A stretch of 64,000 nucleotides of DNA from Bradyrhizobium sp. PSBB068 (GTDB lineage: Bacteria > Pseudomonadota > Alphaproteobacteria > Rhizobiales > Xanthobacteraceae): NCBI GenBank assembly GCA_016839165.1, contig CP069300.1:3906001-3970000 (forward strand), given 5' to 3'. Numbering within the stretch: position 1 is the stretch's first letter; each line of letters begins with the position of its first letter. Positions 39,977 to 48,833 of this stretch are shown here, piece after piece. The translations under genes and the position numbers were made by a program. The notes below the pieces were generated by a model. The model saw only the letters and a program-made list of their open reading frames with translations, was not told where the DNA came from and did not search any database.

Positions 39977-40255
39977 CTACTTCAGGTATGTCCGTACGAT
40001 GTCGATCAGGTCGGCGGCGCCTCTGGCTCGCTCCGCGTCTTTTTCATGCGCCGGATCGACGACGTGATGGCGAATGTGATCTTCGAGAAGCTCGGCCGTC
40101 AGTCCATTCACGGCACCTCGCACCGATGCGACGAGCATCAGCACGTCGGCGCAACCGATCTCGGATTCCAGCGCGCGCTCGACCGCCTCGATCTGCCCCT
40201 TGATGCGCCGGATGCGGCCGATGAGCTTGGATTTGTGCTTGATGGTGTGCGACAT
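39977..40255 (-). CDS. dmeR: Metal-sensing repressor of the RcnR/CsoR family (DmeR)
   Basis: 92 residues from ATG at 40255. The four-helix CsoR/RcnR fold contains LIGRIRRIKGQIEAVERAL. His3, Cys35, His60 and His64 are all present, the fingerprint of Ni/Co-type RcnR and DmeR proteins (FrmR formaldehyde sensors lack His3/His64). It should repress dmeRF until nickel or cobalt binds. An inverted repeat with a G tract lies 10 bases upstream of the start. Confidence 0.92.
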   Translation of the reverse strand: MSHTIKHKSKLIGRIRRIKGQIEAVERALESEIGCADVLMLVASVRGAVNGLTAELLEDHIRHHVVDPAHEKDAERARGAADLIDIVRTYLK

Positions 40256-40264
40256 GACATCTAG

Positions 40265-40283
40265 TATAGGGGGGTACCCTATA
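40265..40283. promoter_or_regulatory. Candidate DmeR operator
   Basis: TATAGGG and CCCTATA, perfect complements around a 5-base spacer that continues the G run (six G in a row). G/C-tract inverted repeats flanked by A/T are typical of RcnR/CsoR operators. It lies between dmeR (start 40255, leftward) and the gene at 40313 (rightward), so it could control both. Confidence 0.7.
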
Positions 40284-40312
40284 TTGATCAAGCTGCAAAT
40301 GCGGGCGGGCGC

Positions 40313-41290
40313 ATGTTCGTGAAGTCGATACCGCTTCGGAGTCGAGCGCTGCTGCTCTTGCCGATGCTTTGGACGCAGTCCGCGCAGGCGCACGGCATCG
40401 CCGGCAACCGCTATTTCGCCGGCACCATGACCTTCGACGACCCCGCCGTCGCTGACGAGCTGATCCTGCCGAACTTCAACTATCTCGGTTATCCGGCACA
40501 GGGCAGCGACGCCGTCGAGAACCGGATCAACGCGTCCTTTGCCCGCCTGCTCACGCCGACGCTCGCCTTCACGATCGACAGCGCCTGGGTCCATCAGACC
40601 TGGCCGACCGGCCGCACCTCGGGTTTCGACAAGACCAGCATCGGTCTCAAATACGAGGCCTATCGCGACAACCGTCACGAGGCGCTGATCTCGATCGGAC
40701 TCGCGTGGGGCATCGGTCACTCCGGCTCGGTCGCGATCGGTGCCGATGCTCCCGACACGATCCAGCCGGGCATCTTCTTCGGCAAGGGGTTCGGCGACCT
40801 GCCCGACTCGCTTGCGTGGCTACGGCCATTCGCCGTCACCGCCGCCGTCGTCGATGAAGTCCCGATCGGCACCGGCGGCATGGCACTCGCACCCAATCTC
40901 GTGACTGGTGGCTTCAACACCGTGCCCTCGCCGGCCGTCGAAACGCTGCATTGGGGTTTCTCGATCCAGTACAGCACCCTCTACCTGACGAGCCGCTTCA
41001 ACGGCGGACCGCCCAGGGAGGAGCCGCTGAACCAATGGGTGCCGCTTGTCGAGTTCAGGTTCGATAGCCCTCGCGGCCAACAGACGGCAGCAACTGCAAA
41101 TCCCGGCATCGCCTATGTGGCAGTCACATGGCAGGCCTCGGCGGAAGCGATCATCCCGCTCAATCGCCTCGGCGGGACCGGCCCGGGCTTCCGGGCACAA
41201 CTACTGCTTTTCCTGGACGACCTCGTGCCGTCGCTGTTCGGCAAGCCGCTGTTGAAGGATCACCCCGCGAACAACCAAACCGCATGGTGA
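40313..41290 (+). CDS. Putative outer-membrane beta-barrel protein beside dmeRF
   Basis: 325 residues. A signal peptide (RSRALLLLPMLWTQSAQA, cleavage about residue 26) precedes HGIAGNRYFAGTMTFDDPAVADEL. The rest alternates strands rich in aromatic residues, consistent with an outer-membrane barrel, with repeated Gly and Asn turns; it ends NNQTAW, with a terminal aromatic residue. I do not recognise a named family. It is divergent from dmeR across the candidate operator, so nickel/cobalt-controlled expression is likely. Confidence 0.7.
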   Translation: MFVKSIPLRSRALLLLPMLWTQSAQAHGIAGNRYFAGTMTFDDPAVADELILPNFNYLGYPAQGSDAVENRINASFARLLTPTLAFTIDSAWVHQTWPTGRTSGFDKTSIGLKYEAYRDNRHEALISIGLAWGIGHSGSVAIGADAPDTIQPGIFFGKGFGDLPDSLAWLRPFAVTAAVVDEVPIGTGGMALAPNLVTGGFNTVPSPAVETLHWGFSIQYSTLYLTSRFNGGPPREEPLNQWVPLVEFRFDSPRGQQTAATANPGIAYVAVTWQASAEAIIPLNRLGGTGPGFRAQLLLFLDDLVPSLFGKPLLKDHPANNQTAW

Positions 41291-41346
41291 CAGCAGTCCG
41301 CGGCTGGGGCGCCGTCCGATCATGACCGGAGGCGCGCCCGTGCCAC

Positions 41347-41568
41347 CTACAGCCCGGTATAGCCGGCCTTGACATGGTCGGTGCTGCCGTCGAGCTGGCG
41401 CAGATAGGTCAGCCCGCACACCGTCAACCGATGGGTATCGCGCTCGCCCGCCTCGAACAGCGTCTGCACGTACTCCGTCACCTTCGCCCGCGCTTCGTCG
41501 CTTGCGGCGGACGTGCGATTGAGCAGCAGATCGTATGTCTGCATGATGCGATCGATAGCGGCTTCCAT
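41347..41568 (-). CDS. Small conserved-type protein, unknown function
   Basis: 73 residues, mostly helical (MEAAIDRIMQTYDLLLN; EARAKVTEYVQTLFEAGERD), with a single Cys in TVCGLTYLRQL. No signal peptide or family recognised. It lies 20 bases downstream of another small gene in the same direction, so the two are probably one transcript. Protein-like composition in all parts supports a real gene. Confidence 0.65.
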   Translation of the reverse strand: MEAAIDRIMQTYDLLLNRTSAASDEARAKVTEYVQTLFEAGERDTHRLTVCGLTYLRQLDGSTDHVKAGYTGL

Positions 41569-41588
41569 TGAAGTCTCCGGGTTGACGC

Positions 41589-41819
41589 TCAGGCGACCAC
41601 CAGCGTCTCGGCCTCGAACTTCGCGATCGCCTTGTTGGCGAGGCGGAGCCGGTTCTGCTCACCGCGCTGGAACAGCTTCACGATGATGCCGAGCAGGCGC
41701 TCATTGGTGGCGAAAGTGTCAGGAATGGCGCCGGATTTGCGCAGATAGTTCGAGGCGATCGCGTAGGCGTCACCGACCACCTCGACATTCAGCGCCTCAA
41801 TCCCGCGCTCGACCAGCAT
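41589..41819 (-). CDS. Small conserved-type protein, unknown function
   Basis: 76 residues from ATG at 41819 (MLVERGIEALNVEVVGDAYAIA), preceded by AGAGACAGGAC. Predicted helical, with a short basic core (LFQRGEQNRLRLANKAIAKFE) at the C-terminus. No recognised domain. An in-frame start 43 codons earlier would add a basic unstructured part and lacks a ribosome binding site. First of a two-gene unit with the 73-residue protein. Confidence 0.65.
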   Translation of the reverse strand: MLVERGIEALNVEVVGDAYAIASNYLRKSGAIPDTFATNERLLGIIVKLFQRGEQNRLRLANKAIAKFEAETLVVA

Positions 41820-42019
41820 GTCCTGTCTCTCTGTTGGGAGACGGGATAAAGCACGGGGAACACGTTGGTTCCTCACTGGGCCGATATATTTTCGCACATG
41901 CAGCATGAAAAACGCATCGGCCGGGCATGACCGATGCGTTGAGAGCAAGAACTGAACTGGAGGGAGGCTGCCGGTCTTCTCAAGCGGCCGGCTTGGCCAT
42001 CAGGCGAAAAGAGGAAAGC

Positions 42020-42538
42020 TCAGAGGCGATACAGGATCTGGTCGGTCCAGAAGCGCTCGAGGCGATGCAGTGACTTGTTGAGGCTCGCGAACTCCTCGTT
42101 CGAGATGCCACCGACCTGCTCCACCGTCTTGACGTGCTTCTGATAGAGCGCATCGACGATCTTGCGGACTTCCTGGCCCTGCGGGGTCAGACGGATACGC
42201 ACCGAGCGGCGATCGACGCGCGAGCGCTGATGATCGAGGAAGCCTAGCTCGACGAGCTTCTTCAGATTGTAGGAGACGTTGGAGCCGAGATAGTAGCCTC
42301 GGGTGCGCAACTCGCCGGCGGTCAGTTCCTTGTCACCGATATTGTACAGGAGCAGTGCCTGCACCGAGTTGATGTCGGCGCGGCCGCGACGATCGAATTC
42401 GTCCTTGATGACGTCGAGGAGCCGGCGATGCAGCCGCTCCACCAAAGTCAGGGCTTCGAGATAGAGCGGCTGCACCGGAGCTTGACCGGTAGCGCGATCA
42501 GCGGCATCCGCCGCCGTTGTCGCAACGGCTTTCATCAT
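42020..42538 (-). CDS. ldtR: MarR-type winged-helix regulator LdtR
   Basis: 172 residues. The winged helix (INSVQALLLYNIGDKELTAGELRTRGYYLGSNVSYNLKKLVELGFLDHQRSRVDRRSVRIRLTPQG, about residues 57-122) closely matches LdtR of Liberibacter and Sinorhizobium, which controls an L,D-transpeptidase and other envelope and stress genes. The first Met is doubled, so the start may be one codon later. The adjacent gap holds a long AT-rich upstream stretch with inverted repeats, and DUF6163 lies further upstream, a conserved neighbourhood in Rhizobiales. Confidence 0.85.
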   Translation of the reverse strand: MMKAVATTAADAADRATGQAPVQPLYLEALTLVERLHRRLLDVIKDEFDRRGRADINSVQALLLYNIGDKELTAGELRTRGYYLGSNVSYNLKKLVELGFLDHQRSRVDRRSVRIRLTPQGQEVRKIVDALYQKHVKTVEQVGGISNEEFASLNKSLHRLERFWTDQILYRL

Positions 42539-43196
42539 GACACTTCCCCTGTTTGTCGTTTTTATCGACTTTATTCGACGAAACTTGTGTCCCGCCTGAT
42601 AGGTCCAACGTAAGGGGGCCGTTTGAATATCCGCTTAAATAAGAGAATAAAGAGATCATGAATTTAAGACAGTGAATCGTGGATTAAGCCCATGGATCAA
42701 GGGCTTTTCGCAACTTTTCATTGACGGTGCGAGGCTGCTGTTCACGCTTCGTCTGCGCCTCCTGTCACATTCGGAAACAGCATCGTCTGAATTCGAAACG
42801 ACGGCGTAACGAGTGTGAGGGAACCCTTTACGGTGACCGATCGGTTACCGGAAAATTCTTTGAAAATTTTATCGGAGCGCATCGCGGCGGGACGCGCGCG
42901 ATACGCGCAAGCCGCCAGCATCGGCTGCGGGTGAGACCGGTTCCGCCGTCGGCCCGCGCAAAGCCGGTCGGCACACGCACCAAGATCCGGAGCAATGGAT
43001 CCCGACGGCAGGTCCCGTGGAGTGCTCCCGGGACGGGGCGCCTCGATAGGGATGCGATCTCTGTCGCGTCCACCTGCAGAACCGGCGAAGCTGTCTTCTC
43101 GTTGCGGGCACGACTGTCTTGAATCGGCGGCCGCCGACTGCAATCTGTCGCCCTGTCGCAGCCGGGCAACAGCATCAGGCCGGCGTGGTGCGTGGG
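42539..43196. other. Intergenic region upstream of ldtR, no recognised gene
   Basis: 658 bases. The first 200 are AT-rich and hold CTTAAAT (42634-42640) with its complement ATTTAAG (42662-42668), and an AAGCCC/GGGCTTTT hairpin (42686-42708). The rest is GC-rich, with a near-perfect 20-base palindrome at 42831-42850. Short frames on both strands (for example 42721-43122) look like composition artefacts. A regulator site or a small RNA is possible. Confidence 0.5.
42831..42850. promoter_or_regulatory. Orphan 20-base palindrome, TetR-operator-like
   Basis: CGGTGACCGATCGGTTACCG is a palindrome with one mismatched pair. TetR-family operators often have this form. It lies in the large gap upstream of ldtR, with no tetR gene visible nearby. 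Confidence 0.45.
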
Positions 43197-43658
43197 CTAT
43201 GGCGGGCGTTCGCGCGCCGACATCCAGGCCAGCGCGAGATAGGCCGCAAGCATCACGGCCTCGAGCCCGACCACGGTGAGGCTGCCGCCATAGATGGCAG
43301 GAAACATCAGCTCGATGACCGCCATCGACACCACGGTGGTCAGCCAGACCACGGCGCCCCACGGCGTCGCGAGCCAGAGGCCGACAGCGGCGACGAGCTC
43401 GATGACGGCAAAATAGATCGTGGCGGTCTGCCAGGCCATCGACTGGTTCTCGAAGGCCTCCTCCTCGCCGCCGACGAAGCCGGTCACCTGGGCCCAGTGA
43501 TAGAGGCCCTTGGCGACCGAAACGACGGCCATGATGCGCAGGAAGATGACGAGACGCCGCGTCCACGCATTGTCGTCCGGCTCGATCCGGTCCGACGAGA
43601 TCGCGCTCACCGAGATGGCGTTGTCCCGGGCCTGATCGCGTGTCGAGGTGTCAGACAT
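43197..43658 (-). CDS. DUF6163 family membrane protein
   Basis: 153 residues with four hydrophobic helices (about residues 35-55, 75-95, 100-120, 125-147), between WTRRLVIFLRIMAVVSVAKGLYHWAQV and LTVVGLEAVMLAAYLALAWMSARERPP. It matches a Rhizobiales-restricted family of inner-membrane proteins usually encoded next to ldtR, consistent with an envelope role. No catalytic residues seen. It is divergent from hemB across 184 bases. Confidence 0.85.
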   Translation of the reverse strand: MSDTSTRDQARDNAISVSAISSDRIEPDDNAWTRRLVIFLRIMAVVSVAKGLYHWAQVTGFVGGEEEAFENQSMAWQTATIYFAVIELVAAVGLWLATPWGAVVWLTTVVSMAVIELMFPAIYGGSLTVVGLEAVMLAAYLALAWMSARERPP

Positions 43659-43770
43659 CCGAATCGCCGCATGGCAGCTGCAAAATGGGGTTCATGGCGC
43701 AGTCTTGGCCCGCCGGGGACGCAAAATCAATTGCCGTTGCGGCAAATCAAGGTCGCTTGGGGCGCAATGA

Positions 43771-44907
<1,137 letters not shown>

Positions 44908-44908
44908 A

Positions 44909-45550
44909 CTAGGTCTGGCCCGCGGCCGGTGCTGTCGGATGCGGGCCGCACAGCGGACGCAGGGCGTCGCGCTGCTGCTGCGACAGCACGGTTAGCGGAT
45001 AGATCGGCTCACCGGTCTCGCGCCTGAAGAACGGATGCGGCCACGCCTTTCCGCGCAGGCGCCAGCCCAGCACCCTGCCAATGGCGCGCGCGATCAGCCC
45101 CAGGTTCAATCCGGTCGAGCCCTTTGGCGCCTCGCCGACCGCGTATTTCCCTTGGATCGCGCCGATCGGCTTGCCGAACGCTTCATCGGCGCGCAGCGCG
45201 CCGCCGTCGAACGCCTGCGCGACAATTCCGACGAACGGGACCGATGGCCTTAGCGTATTGCCGACCGGCGTGTTGCAGCACGTCGTGTGCCAGCGGAACA
45301 GGCCCTTCGGCGTCAGCCGCACGCCCGCAATCTTGTCCTGGCCCTGCACGAAACTCAGCGACGACGGCGCGATCTGGACGATGTCGGTGCCGCCATGTGC
45401 GTCGAGCAGATCGGCGCGGCCTAGCTGGTGCATGAACGCCTGGCAGTCGTCGCAGTAACAGGTCACGCGATTGGCCGATTGGGGCGACGGGTTCGAGACG
45501 ACACCGAAAACCTCTCCGCACCTGCAGCGCAGCCCGATCCGTGTGCTCAT
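44909..45550 (-). CDS. DUF6151 family protein (GFA/CENP-V-like zinc protein)
   Basis: 213 residues from ATG at 45550. Cys motifs CRCGEVFG (about 8-15), TCYCDDC (about 32-38) and TTCCNTP resemble the zinc sites of glutathione-dependent formaldehyde-activating (GFA) proteins, but the fold is longer and the family is listed separately. It is convergent with hemB, with only one base between the two stop codons. Function unknown. Confidence 0.78.
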   Translation of the reverse strand: MSTRIGLRCRCGEVFGVVSNPSPQSANRVTCYCDDCQAFMHQLGRADLLDAHGGTDIVQIAPSSLSFVQGQDKIAGVRLTPKGLFRWHTTCCNTPVGNTLRPSVPFVGIVAQAFDGGALRADEAFGKPIGAIQGKYAVGEAPKGSTGLNLGLIARAIGRVLGWRLRGKAWPHPFFRRETGEPIYPLTVLSQQQRDALRPLCGPHPTAPAAGQT

Positions 45551-45707
45551 GGGTTCCTCTCGGCTTGCCGTACGCAACATACACGTTCCGCGACCGCCTA
45601 TGGCCGCCGAATCGCCGGAATATTTCGGCTAGTTAATGTTCGCCCAGACTTGGCAGGCGCCCGTCCTGTTCCCATGTCCTGCGCGGGTGTTTCATCGGAG
45701 GTTGGTC

Positions 45708-46250
45708 ATGTCTTACGGCAGTGACGGTGGTGCGTGGCGCAACGACGGCGGCGTTCCCCCGCATGCGTTCGATCCATCGATAGAGCCGGAACTGTTCCGC
45801 GGCGTGCTGACGCGCCGCGTCTTCGCGTTCCTGATCGACCTCTTCGTGCTGTCGGTGCCGGTGATCCTCGCCGTGATCTTCATTGCGGTGTTCGGCCTGG
45901 TCACGCTCGGCCTCGGCTGGGCGCTGTTCTGGCTGGTATCGCCGGCTTCGATCGTCTGGGCCATCGTCTATTACGGCGCCTCGATCGGCGGCCAGCATTC
46001 GGCCACCATCGGCATGCGCATGATGGATCTGGAACTGCGCACCTGGTACGGCGCCCGCGGCTATTTCGTGCTCGGCGCCACCCACGCGGTGCTGTTCTGG
46101 GTGACGATCTCGTTCCTGTCGCCTCTGGTGCTGCTGGTCGGGCTCCTGAACGGCCGCCGCCGGCTGCTGCACGACATCATCCTCGGAACCGTCATTATCA
46201 ACAGCTCGGTCCGGACCCAGGTCTCTCCGGCCGCGCGGGCCTCCTATTAG
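45708..46250 (+). CDS. RDD family membrane protein
   Basis: 180 residues. The RDD domain starts FRGVLTRRVFAFLIDLFVLSVPVILAVIF (Arg and Asp of the signature about residues 36-45) and has three to four helices; GGQHSATIGMRMMDLEL and NGRRRLLHDIILGTVII are typical. RDD proteins are thought to be ion or solute transport related. ATG at 45708 has GGAGG about 12 bases upstream. It is followed by bpt in the same direction. Confidence 0.88.
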   Translation: MSYGSDGGAWRNDGGVPPHAFDPSIEPELFRGVLTRRVFAFLIDLFVLSVPVILAVIFIAVFGLVTLGLGWALFWLVSPASIVWAIVYYGASIGGQHSATIGMRMMDLELRTWYGARGYFVLGATHAVLFWVTISFLSPLVLLVGLLNGRRRLLHDIILGTVIINSSVRTQVSPAARASY

Positions 46251-46336
46251 GCCCGCCTAAACCAATTGACCGTTAGCCTCCGGGGGGCGATGCTAACTCG
46301 GCTGCCTGTATTGTTTGTGGAGCCCGACGATCAGAC

Positions 46337-47113
46337 GTGACCCAGCACTCGCGTGATACCCCGCAGTTCTATCTGACGGCGCCCTCACCCTGCCCCTATC
46401 TACCGGGCCGGCACGAGCGGAAGGTTTTCACGCACCTGGTCGGCGACAAAGCGGGCGATCTCAACGACTTGCTGACCCATGGCGGCTTCCGGCGCAGCCA
46501 GTCGATCGCCTACCGTCCGGCGTGCGACCAATGCCGGGCCTGCGTCTCGGTCCGGGTGGTCGCCAACGAATTCCGCCCCTCCCGCAATTTCCGCAAGGTT
46601 CTCGCCCGCAACGCCGACATCATCGGCGAGCAGCGCACGGCGGTGCCGACCTCGGAGCAATATTCGGTCTTCCGCGCCTATCTCGACCGCCGCCACCGTA
46701 ACGGCGGCATGGCCGACATGACCGTGCTGGACTACGCGATGATGGTCGAGGACAGCCATGTCGAGACCCGGATCATCGAGTACCGCAAGCGCAATGCCGA
46801 CAGCGCGATCACCGGCCGCGGCGACGAGCTGATGGCGGTGGCGCTGACCGACGTGCTCAGCGACGGGCTGTCGATGGTCTATTCCTTCTTCGAGCCGGGG
46901 CTCGAGGCCCGCTCGCTGGGCACCTTCATGATCCTCGATCACATCGCCCGCGCCCGCCGGCAGGGTCTGCCTTACGTCTATCTCGGCTACTGGATCGAAG
47001 GCTCCAAGAAGATGGACTACAAGGGTCGCTTCCTGCCGCAGCAGCGGCTCGCCCCGTCAGGCTGGCTGCGCGTCGACGCGTCAGGCGAAGGGCTGGCTGA
47101 GCCGCAGGACTAG
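46337..47113 (+). CDS. bpt: Arginyltransferase / aspartate-glutamate leucyltransferase (N-degron)
   Basis: 258 residues from GTG at 46337. It belongs to the ATE/Bpt family that adds leucine (bacteria) or arginine to N-terminal Asp/Glu of proteins, marking them for ClpS-ClpAP degradation. N-terminal [19 protein letters not shown] and the Cys pair [12 protein letters not shown], then [27 protein letters not shown] core ([21 protein letters not shown]) and [18 protein letters not shown] are all present. Bacterial members usually transfer leucine, so Bpt is preferred. Confidence 0.9.
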   Translation: MTQHSRDTPQFYLTAPSPCPYLPGRHERKVFTHLVGDKAGDLNDLLTHGGFRRSQSIAYRPACDQCRACVSVRVVANEFRPSRNFRKVLARNADIIGEQRTAVPTSEQYSVFRAYLDRRHRNGGMADMTVLDYAMMVEDSHVETRIIEYRKRNADSAITGRGDELMAVALTDVLSDGLSMVYSFFEPGLEARSLGTFMILDHIARARRQGLPYVYLGYWIEGSKKMDYKGRFLPQQRLAPSGWLRVDASGEGLAEPQD

Positions 47114-47153
47114 CGCCTGGTGAGATTGGGCTAAGCTGCTACGGCGTCGAAAC

Positions 47154-47282
47154 TTCACCTCTCCCTTGGGAGAGGTCGATTTGCGCAGCAAATCGAGTGA
47201 GGGGTTAAGGTCTACCGAGGGAGCAAGGGCCCTCACCCGGATTGCTGCGCAATCCGACCTCTCCCCGGCGGGGAGAGGTGAA
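47154..47282. repeat. Dispersed palindromic repeat (family B), copy 1
   Basis: Begins TTCACCTCTCCC and ends GGGGAGAGGTGAA, the exact complement. Inner parts CGATTTGCGCAGCAAATCG and CGGATTGCTGCGCAATCCG form their own hairpins, and CCTCACCC pairs with GAGTGAGGGG. It lies between bpt (rightward) and mntH (leftward), so it may serve as a bidirectional terminator. A related copy is at 52447-52568. Confidence 0.75.
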
Positions 47283-47338
47283 ACAAGACCGCGCCAAGTC
47301 GATTCAACTAAAGCTCATTCCGCTATAGAGCGCTCGCG

Positions 47339-48712
47339 CTAGGTACCGAAGATCGTATCGAACAACAGCTTCAGGTTCAGGATCACGATCAGGCCGGCGA
47401 CGATCCACGCCGCCACCGCGACCGGCATCGAGATCGCGAGCGCGCCCATCTTGCGCTTGTCGGACACGAAGCGCACCAGCGGGATCACCGCGAAGGGCAG
47501 CTGCATCGACAGCACCACCTGGCTGAACACCAGGAGCTGCGCGGTGCCGCTCTCGCCATAGAGCGCGGCGACCACGATCACCGGGATGATCGCGATGCCG
47601 CGGGTCACCAGCCGCTGCAGCCAGTCGGGCAGCTTGAGGTCGAGAAAGCCCTGCATCACGATCTGGCCGGCCAGCGTTGCCGTCACCGTCGAGTTGAGGC
47701 CGGAGGCGAGCAGCGCCACGGCAAACAGCGTCGAGGCGATGCCGAGCCCGAGCAGCGGCGACAGCAGTTCGAACGCCTGGTCGATCTCGGCGACGTCGGA
47801 ATGGCCGCTCTTGTGGAAGGTCGCGGCCGCCAGCACCAGGATCGCGGCGTTGACGAACAGCGCCAGCATCAGCGCGATGGTGGAATCCGTGGTCGCCCAT
47901 TTGATCGCGTCGCGCCGCCCCTCCTCGGTGCGCGGATAGGCGCGGGTCTGCACGATCGATGAGTGCAGATAGAGGTTATGCGGCATCACGGTGGCGCCGA
48001 TGATGCCGATCGCGATGTAGAGCATCTCCGGATTGGTGACGATCTCGCGCGACGGCATGAAGCCGCCGAGCACGCCGGCGATCGGCGGCGCGGCGGCGGC
48101 GATCTGCACCGCGAAGCAGACCGCGATCACGATCAACAGCGCGATCACGAAGGCTTCGAGGAAGCGGAAGCCGCGGTTCATCAGCAGCAGCAAAAGGAAC
48201 GCGTCGAGCGCCGCCAGCAGTGCGCCGCCGATCAGGGGAATGCCGAACAAGAGCTTGAGCGCGATCGCGGTGCCGATCACCTCGGCAAGGTCGCAGGCAA
48301 TGATCGCGGCCTCGCAGGCGAGCCACAGCAGCAAATTCACCGGCCGCGAATAGGTCGCACGGCAGGCCTGCGCCAGATCGCGATCGGTCGCGATGCCGAG
48401 CCGCGCGGCAAGCGCCTGCAGCAGGATCGCCATCAGGTTGGAGAGCAGGATGACCGACAGCAGCGTGTAGCCGAACTTCGAGCCGCCCGCGAGATCGGTG
48501 GCCCAGTTGCCGGGATCCATGTAGCCGACCGAGACCAGATAGCCCGGGCCGGCGAAGGCGAGCAGCCGGCGCCACCAGACGCCTGCACTCGGCACCTGAA
48601 CGGTCGCGTTCACCTCAGGCAGGCTGCGCGCATGGCCGGCATCATCGCGCCAACCGCCGGGCGCGGCGTTGGAAACAGAAACGGGAGACATATCAGGAGT
48701 CCGAGCGTCCAT
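47339..48712 (-). CDS. mntH: Nramp family manganese/divalent metal transporter
   Basis: 457 residues with 11 predicted helices. The metal-site motifs DPGNW in TM1 (about residue 68) and MPHNL in TM6 (about 245) are intact, so Mn2+ (also Fe2+) uptake with protons is expected. GSKFGYTLL and the [13 protein letters not shown] segment in TM3 are family-typical. It is divergent from the pspA-type operon with 121 bases between; direct repeats resembling a Mur box lie 30-48 bases before its start, so manganese control by Mur (a Fur-family protein) is likely. Confidence 0.95.
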   Translation of the reverse strand: MDARTPDMSPVSVSNAAPGGWRDDAGHARSLPEVNATVQVPSAGVWWRRLLAFAGPGYLVSVGYMDPGNWATDLAGGSKFGYTLLSVILLSNLMAILLQALAARLGIATDRDLAQACRATYSRPVNLLLWLACEAAIIACDLAEVIGTAIALKLLFGIPLIGGALLAALDAFLLLLLMNRGFRFLEAFVIALLIVIAVCFAVQIAAAAPPIAGVLGGFMPSREIVTNPEMLYIAIGIIGATVMPHNLYLHSSIVQTRAYPRTEEGRRDAIKWATTDSTIALMLALFVNAAILVLAAATFHKSGHSDVAEIDQAFELLSPLLGLGIASTLFAVALLASGLNSTVTATLAGQIVMQGFLDLKLPDWLQRLVTRGIAIIPVIVVAALYGESGTAQLLVFSQVVLSMQLPFAVIPLVRFVSDKRKMGALAISMPVAVAAWIVAGLIVILNLKLLFDTIFGT

Positions 48713-48741
48713 CGCTCAAGGATGGCCGATCTCTCCCGTTA

Positions 48742-48760
48742 TTGCAACTCATTTGCAACT
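48742..48760 (-). promoter_or_regulatory. Mur-box-like direct repeats upstream of mntH
   Basis: TTGCAACT occurs at 48742-48749 and 48753-48760, an 11-base period. Read on the mntH strand the site contains AGTTGCAAATGAGTTGCAA, matching the general form of alphaproteobacterial Mur (manganese uptake regulator) boxes. It lies just upstream of mntH. Regulation by Mur is inferred. Confidence 0.65.
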
Positions 48761-48799
48761 GCATCTGGGCTCACGGAAATGATACCGGCCGCCAACCTT

Positions 48800-48824
48800 G
48801 TAAAGCACTGAGGAAGTGCTTTAC
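48800..48824. promoter_or_regulatory. Perfect inverted repeat just before the TnpB-like/PspA gene
   Basis: GTAAAGCACT (48800-48809) and AGTGCTTTAC (48815-48824) with a 5-base spacer, ending 9 bases before ATG 48834. It overlaps the position of the ribosome binding site and could be an operator, an mRNA hairpin controlling translation, or a remnant of an IS200/IS605-type subterminal hairpin. Confidence 0.6.
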
Positions 48825-48833
48825 GTTGGACGC

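Noticed and set aside
42721..43122. 133-codon rightward frame upstream of ldtR
   Set aside because: Basic, low-complexity peptide without a ribosome binding site; probably chance.
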